From: Amborella trichopoda
Taxonomy: Eukaryota; Streptophyta; Magnoliopsida; Amborellales; Amborellaceae
Assembly: GCF_000471905.2 (NCBI RefSeq)
Contig: NW_006500357.1
Location: 3,394,309 to 3,458,308 of the forward strand
Direction: 5' to 3'
Length of the DNA: 64,000 bases
This document shows, in pieces, positions 59,009 to 64,000 of this stretch (the stretch's first letter is position 1; every line of letters begins with the position of its first letter). Under the pieces are notes generated by a model. The model worked only from the letters and a program-made list of their open reading frames with translations. It was not told where the DNA came from and searched no databases. The position numbers were made by a program, and so were the translations under genes.

Positions 59009-59926
59009 TTACCTATTCCTGCTGCAAATCTCTAACAACTTCTTCCTGCCTTCAACAATCTCATCAAACAAATCATCGAGTTGACACACAATGCCTTCAA
59101 CTCCTGTCCTCGACATCCCAAACCAGACCTTCAACATCTCCACCCTCTCAACAAACCCACCACCCCCCAAATTCCCATTTTGCCCACCCCTCACCTCCAA
59201 CTGTGCCCACATCTCCTCTGTCAACCCCTTCACCCTCCTGTACTCATGCAGCAGTATCCCGTGTCGCCCCTCGATCTCGGCCCCCACTCGCTGCTGAAGC
59301 CTTTGCAACGCCCCTGCAAACGCCGTGCTGCCGTCCCCGCCGGTTACCTCCGCATGCGGGCTGCTGCTGCCGCTGCTGTGCAGCAGCGCCCACACAAGCA
59401 GCGTCAGCAGCAGTGAGCTCACCATTCGCATTGCGCAGAGAACTCCGCGGAACCCCCCGGCGTAGCCGCTGTTTGCCCAGCACCGCCCCTGGTTCTCTTC
59501 CAGAGACATAAGAGCCTTGGCCTCCGAGAGGAGCCTGTTCTCCTCCTCAAGCCCGAGGGCTTCACGACGGCAGCCCGTGACAGCACGCATGAGCTGGCGC
59601 GAGCTGCCGCCATCTGTAAAGGTCATGGTCAGCTGGAGAGAAGAGTGGTGGAGGAAGTGATCCAGGGCAGAGGCCCCCGATTTTAGGAGGTGGCATACAT
59701 CCCAGAGCTTCGAGGTTTCATCCATGTACTCATCGAGCCACTTGTCCCCGACTGGGAGATGGAGGGTCTGGGCGAGGCGGGTGAGGTGCGAGTGCAGGGA
59801 CCGCAGGAGAGACACCACTTGCTGCACCCACTGGGCAGACATGAAGCCCCCGCAGCACAAGAGGCTGCCTTCGAGGTCGTCGAGGCCGTGGGCGACCGCC
59901 GCGTAGAACCCGCTCACCGAGTCCAT
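59009..59926 (-). CDS. BYPASS1/ROH1-like protein (single exon, 305 aa)
   Basis: An intact, intronless frame starts at ATG 59926-59924 and ends at TAA 59011-59009. Residues 31-93 (AQWVQQVVSLLRSLHSHLTRLAQ, then LHLPVGDKWLDEYMDETSKLWD and CHLLKSGASALDHFL) match the conserved N-terminal half of plant BYPASS1-related/ROH1 (formerly DUF793) proteins. One hydrophobic segment, about 161-184 (MRMVSSLLLTLLVWALLH), is a probable membrane helix. The C-terminus (QLDDLFDEIVEGRKKLLEIC) is also family-like. Arabidopsis BPS1 restrains production of a mobile root-derived growth inhibitor, and ROH1 interacts with an exocyst subunit. The function of this member is not known. Its codons end mostly in G or C, unlike SHMT. 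The stop lies within AATAGGTAAGAG, which resembles a splice donor, so a spliced alternative end is conceivable. Confidence 0.85.
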   Translation of the reverse strand: MDSVSGFYAAVAHGLDDLEGSLLCCGGFMSAQWVQQVVSLLRSLHSHLTRLAQTLHLPVGDKWLDEYMDETSKLWDVCHLLKSGASALDHFLHHSSLQLTMTFTDGGSSRQLMRAVTGCRREALGLEEENRLLSEAKALMSLEENQGRCWANSGYAGGFRGVLCAMRMVSSLLLTLLVWALLHSSGSSSPHAEVTGGDGSTAFAGALQRLQQRVGAEIEGRHGILLHEYRRVKGLTEEMWAQLEVRGGQNGNLGGGGFVERVEMLKVWFGMSRTGVEGIVCQLDDLFDEIVEGRKKLLEICSRNR

Positions 59927-60001
59927 GGGATGGGATACAGTCTAAGAATTCCGACGAGAGAGGGAGAGGGAGAGGGAGAGGGAGAGAAGGATTATGTGTT
60001 T

Positions 60002-60112
60002 TTAATGCTCGTTTGTGAAGACAGAGCAGTTCTCTCTGGTTCTGAAATGGGTTATCTGTTTTTCTCTGTCTCTGGTTCTGAAATGGGTTCTATGATTTCC
60101 TCTATTTCTCAT
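60002..60112 (-). CDS. uORF (36 codons) in the leader of the BYPASS1-like gene
   Basis: ATG at 60112-60110 is the first ATG downstream of the TATA box and opens a 36-residue frame ending at 60004-60002, 75 bases before the main start. The peptide contains a repeated THFRTR word because the DNA carries the duplicated segment ctctggttctgaaatgggtt. It could reduce translation of the main frame. No evidence of conservation is available here. Confidence 0.4.
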   Translation of the reverse strand: MRNRGNHRTHFRTRDREKQITHFRTRENCSVFTNEH

Positions 60113-60210
60113 TCAAATCAAACGAAGATTTGAGGGGTTTCTCACGAAGGATAACAGGAACTCGAAATGGAGAAAAGAAGAGGGAGTATTTGTGTTGTAT
60201 GAGAGCTGGT

Positions 60211-60216
60211 TTTATA
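60211..60216 (-). promoter_or_regulatory. TATA box of the BYPASS1-like gene
   Basis: On the minus strand the sequence is CCTTTATAAAACC, about 285 bases upstream of the main ATG. A start of transcription near 60180-60190 would give a leader of about 255 bases, rich in GA/CT (for example gagaggg repeats at 59961-59983). Confidence 0.6.
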
Positions 60217-61028
60217 AAGGATTGAATGGGTTTGAGTCTCTGGTTTGGGACTGGGCGCTCGGCTTTCCATGAGGGGGAAGAAGGATGGTTGGGGCAATGA
60301 TGGGTGTCGACCACAGGGGGAAGAGAGATGATTGAGAATCTCCCCCTTATTTGTTTTGCATTTCTTTTAAATAAAATTCAACTCTTTTCAAGTTTTAGAG
60401 AGAGAAATAGGGAAAGCAGAGCTAATTATGATGAGAGGGGCCTCGAGTCCACCAAAAAGAATGGGAGAAGAAGGAGAAGAGGGAAAGAGGAAGGTTCGGC
60501 CGCCATTGTTTCAGAGGTGGGGGACCGGGGTCCAGAGTTTCGAGCCACTTTCTCTCTCTAAAATCCCACTTTCTCCCTCTAAAACCTCTCTCTAAAAAGG
60601 GGATGGCGACTTGTTTTCCTTAAATAAGAAAAAAAAGAGAAGCCATTTCTTTTTTCTCTCCCTCACTTTTGTGTGCTCTTTTTCTTTTTATCTCGTTTAC
60701 ATCTAATAAGGCCTTTAGGTCCACGTCCTTTCTTTTCATCTCAAATTTACCATTTTCTCCTCATTCTTTGCCTTAAAAACTCACGTTTACTCACATCTGG
60801 TGGGCGACATGAGGGCTACTTTTGACATTTTCTGTTTCTTTTTGTTTTAATCGTACGGGGTTTTTGGGTGGTGGGGTACTACTAGAAGCTGGGGTGGAGC
60901 TTGTCAAAGGGGTAATACCCATTTTATAGACTTTTTTTTTCTTTCTCTTTTTTTTTTTTTTTAATATCAATACCTTAAAATAACGTTTAAAATAGACTTT
61001 TTATTTTTTTATTTCTCTTTTTTTTTAA
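60217..61028. other. Upstream region of the BYPASS1-like gene
   Basis: No gene is recognised. The 85-codon plus-strand frame at 60304-60561 is a purine-rich translation without motif. T homopolymers follow near 60940-60962 and 61012-61026. Confidence 0.5.
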
Positions 61029-61394
61029 GGAAAAAGTTTGTATAAGGATGTTACCTTATAATACAGAACTACCGATGTCCCTCAAAAATCCATCAAAAAA
61101 GGTAGTTTTAATGTTGAAAAACCGTTTGATTGATCATCTCGACATCGAGATGTATAAAAAGATTTTAAATCTAAAAAATTGTGCATTTTCCAACATATTA
61201 TCTATAGATTTTCATATGTTTATAGATCTACTTGATTTTAACTACTTTTTATATTTAAAATTTTATAATTAGATATAAAAAAAGATTTTGAGTTAATCCT
61301 AAGAGCATTTTGCATCAAAATAATATACTATGATAAAATTTGAAGGTGCATCTTACCTCCACACTTACGGATGCGTCCGTATGCATACTGCACC
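61029..61394 (+). mobile_element. MITE, copy 1
   Basis: Starts ggaaaaagtttgtataagg and ends in ctgcacc. The interior shares catctcgacatcgagatgta and ctacttgattttaa with copy 2. The 74-codon frame inside it (61048-61272) is a by-product. The flanks are T-rich, so a target-site duplication cannot be decided. Confidence 0.75.
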
Positions 61395-61947
61395 TTTTTT
61401 TTTTAAATAGTAACACCTTAAAATAAGATTTGAATTTTTTAAATTTTTTATTTCGATTTTCTTGCTTTTGGGTTGTGTGATGTTGGGGAGGGGGAGGGGG
61501 AGGGGGAGGGGAAGTAGGATGATGACTTAACTGGGAAATCCGCAGTTTATTTTTTATTTTTTCGGGGACGCAGAAATAGCTTTACTCTTTTAATGAATAA
61601 TAATTTCTTAATCGATTATTTATCCTAATAAATTTGTGAAATTATTAGGGTGGGATTAATTATAATTATGTTGGATTAAAAAATAATAAACACCGCTTTT
61701 TTAGGACTTCTCGGTTGCGGATCTCTTTTGGGTAGTGTGAAAAGGAGGATAATTATGGGAAATACGAAAAATAATTTCAGAAACCAAACATTCCTTTTTG
61801 AACAACACCCGAAAATCGAGAAATATACACCCACTCGTGTGGACTCACCTTTTTATTTGTTATTTTATTTCTTATTTTTCTCCAATCCATCCCTCCATTA
61901 CTAACCCATGGTTAAGGCAGGTTCCCTATTTTTTCATTTTTTATTTA
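61395..61947. other. Spacer between MITE copies 1 and 2
   Basis: AT-rich. It contains a short run of gaggggg repeats (about 61476-61512) and no recognisable gene. Confidence 0.6.
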
Positions 61948-62339
61948 GAAAAAGTTTATATAAGGTTGCAACTTTAAAATGTAGAACTACGGATGCATCT
62001 CAAACATCCATCGGTAAAGGTTATTTTAATTTTAAAAAGCCCTCTAATTGTTCATCTCGACATCGAGATGTATGGCTATAAAAAAAAAGATTTTGAGTCC
62101 CAAAAATAATGCATCTTATAACACATTATCTAGACCGTCCATTTTTAAGATTTCGATATGTTTATAAATCTACTTGATTTTAATCATTTTTGGAGTTTAA
62201 CATTTTATAAGTAGATTTGAAAACAGATTTTGAGATAATATTAAAGAATATTTTTCATCAAAATTATATGTTATGATAAAATTTGAAGGTGCGCCTTAAA
62301 TGGATTGTTTAAGGTTGCAACCTTATGGAAACCGCACCC
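61948..62339 (+). mobile_element. MITE, copy 2
   Basis: Starts gaaaaagtttatataagg and ttgcaac. Ends in gttgcaaccttatgg and aaaccgcaccc, so its ends form an imperfect terminal inverted repeat of about 25 bases. The interior is similar to copy 1 throughout. tattta borders both ends, but in low-complexity sequence. Confidence 0.8.
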
Positions 62340-63335
62340 TATTTATTTTCCTTCCTACATTTCTCCTTAAATCTTAGTTTTGAAAAGTTATTATTTGCAG
62401 TTTCTATTTTTCTTCTCTTTGAATTGTTGGGTTCTTTCCTTTTACAAATTCTTTGTATTTTTGCCTTTTATTTTTTGGAAAACTTCTTCGTGAGTCAGCT
62501 GGTGCAATAGCCCGCTGCTGCTGACTCATTGCAACCACTAACTCATCAATGTCCATCTTTAAGATTGGTGTTGTAAAAAATTGCAAGGTTTAGACGGTGT
62601 AGAATTTTTTCAAAAACTCACGTTTTAAAGATCAATTTTTTTTTTTTCATGTTCGTGATCATCTTAACCTAGATTATGAATCCCTCAAATTTTAGATTAA
62701 AAATCTATTTCTAATATGGTTTAAGAGGGGCCGCATATGTATATTATGATTCGGCTTACTTATAGAAATCCCATCCTTATTTTTTTTAGTTATATATCTT
62801 TTTTTATGCACAATTCATTGGATTAACTTTTGAGGTCTGTTTTTTTTTCTTTTACACTTTTATTTCTCTCCCTGTAAATTGGGAAGTATTTGGATTTGCT
62901 TAGTGTAATGGAAAAAGATCCGGAGGCTTTTCACATGATTGTTATGAAGAAATTGTGAAGGTGGGTATCCCTCTCTTTATCTCTTTCATATGAAAGAGAA
63001 AAATGAGAAATATTCTTGTTGACCTTACCTCCATAGTAGCAACCTCCCTTTTTTAGTGTAGGTACTGTCTTTATCTTCTCTAAGGTCAATGCTACTTATT
63101 CATTTCATTTCATGTTTCCATATTTGAAACCAGTGATATTCCTTTTCCCTTTTGCTTGGAAAATTAAGTGTGAGTGGTTCCATTTTTCGTTTGTGAGGTT
63201 TTTTTTTTTGTTTGTTTGTTTGAAAATGAATGGCTTTAGGGCAATATAGTTAGGTTTACTTGCTATCTTGGTGAAGGTGGGGCGGTGGGCTCTTTCATCC
63301 TTTATTTCCTTATTTTTATTTTCATTTATATAAAT
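62340..63335. other. Spacer between MITE copies 2 and 3
   Basis: T-rich sequence with homopolymers. The small frames at 62325-62510 and 62404-62586 have no known motif. No gene is recognised. Confidence 0.6.
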
Positions 63336-63718
63336 GGTGTGTTTTGTATAAGGTCGAGGCCCTAGATAATCAAATTAAGGTGCACCTTCAAATAGTACCA
63401 AAATATATAATGTTTCAATATAAGAAATCTTTCTGATAGTTTGAAATTTTATTTTCATTTTTTATTATAAAATTTAAAGATTTAAAAATAATATAGATCG
63501 AGCAGTTCTATGGACACTTGAAAATCTTGAAAATTGATGTGTTAGGAAATACATTACATGATGCATTGTTTGAAATTTATCTTTTCTCATTTTGTACATC
63601 TTGAGGTCTTGATGATCAAATCGAAGGTTGTTCAGCATCAAAACAACCCTTCTAGTGAATTTTTGAGGCACGCCTTAATTTGATTGTTTAATGCCTCGCT
63701 CTTATATAAACTTTTTCC
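63336..63718 (-). mobile_element. MITE, copy 3 (inverted)
   Basis: Starts ggtgtgttttgtataagg and ends cttatataaactttttcc, which is the reverse of the copy 2 ends. The interior (for example tacatcttgaggtcttgatg) is the reverse complement of the copy 1/2 interior. It is therefore the same family in the opposite orientation. Confidence 0.75.
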
Positions 63719-64000
63719 TTTTATAACTACCTGCACAATTACTTTTGTATTTCATTTGAGGGAAATTTTTTTATCAGCTCACCCTTTTTGATTGAGGGAA
63801 AATTTTATTGGCCACCATAGAAGTGGGCGCTTCACAGGTTGAGATAAGAAGATTCTTTGGTCCATTATTTTTCCTTTTTTTCTCAGTTAAATAACTCCTA
63901 CTATTTTCCTACTTAATGTGGTTGGTTACTTTTCCTTTTACGAAAATATTTAGTGTGAGTAGACTTGAATTTTAAAGAATGTGGAGACTTCTAGAGTCCT

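Noticed and set aside
59203..59511. Plus-strand ORFs antisense to the BYPASS1-like gene
   Set aside because: They are Pro/Thr/Cys-rich shadows of a GC-rich coding sequence on the minus strand, which has clear family motifs.

Overview
This is plant nuclear DNA, very probably from a flowering plant. The spliced gene has GT-AG introns, the two recognisable protein-coding genes belong to plant families (a type-6/7 serine hydroxymethyltransferase and a BYPASS1/ROH1-like protein), and everything else is dominated by plant-type retrotransposons, MITEs and CT/GA microsatellites. I cannot name the species. The BYPASS1-like gene is intronless and rich in G/C at third codon positions, whereas the SHMT gene is A/T-rich with a very long intron. 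There is one 582-base run of N in a GA microsatellite.

Layout. 1-14735: an old LTR retrotransposon on the minus strand. It has very long (about 4.9 kb) divergent LTRs rich in CT microsatellite and hairpin repeats, a tRNA-Arg-type primer binding site, a broken gag, no visible pol, and an antisense plant-mobile-domain (PMD) reading frame next to the 3' LTR. The overall plan resembles the Tat/Ogre/Retand lineage of Ty3/gypsy. 14736-17572: unassigned sequence. 17573-20697: an AT-rich element with TIR-like ends, an 85-bp tandem array and the assembly gap. 20698-21366: 5' region of the SHMT gene with telo-box motifs and two upstream ORFs. 21367-37125: a four-exon SHMT gene (600 aa) whose 11.7-kb second intron holds a PPR pseudogene fragment, three LINE fragments (one with a clear target-site duplication) and several small repeats. 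38650-41010: degenerate Ty3/gypsy pol (minus), beside a 1.4-kb purine-rich tract. 47180-48560: a second degenerate PMD copy (minus). 48608-49430: an 11-unit, strictly 77-bp tandem array with a tRNA B-box-like motif in most units. 54316-55140: antisense LINE remnant. 59009-59926: intact single-exon BYPASS1-like gene (minus) with TATA box and a uORF. 61029-63718: three copies of one MITE family.

The two intact genes do not form a pathway. SHMT6/7-type proteins belong to folate/one-carbon metabolism, and the Arabidopsis SHMT7 protein is reported to be nuclear and linked to S-adenosylmethionine supply and sulfur homeostasis. BYPASS1-related proteins are plant-specific and of poorly known biochemistry. 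All other coding sequence is transposon-derived or pseudogenic. Boundaries of degenerate elements are approximate, and all homology is by eye from motifs, not from a database search.
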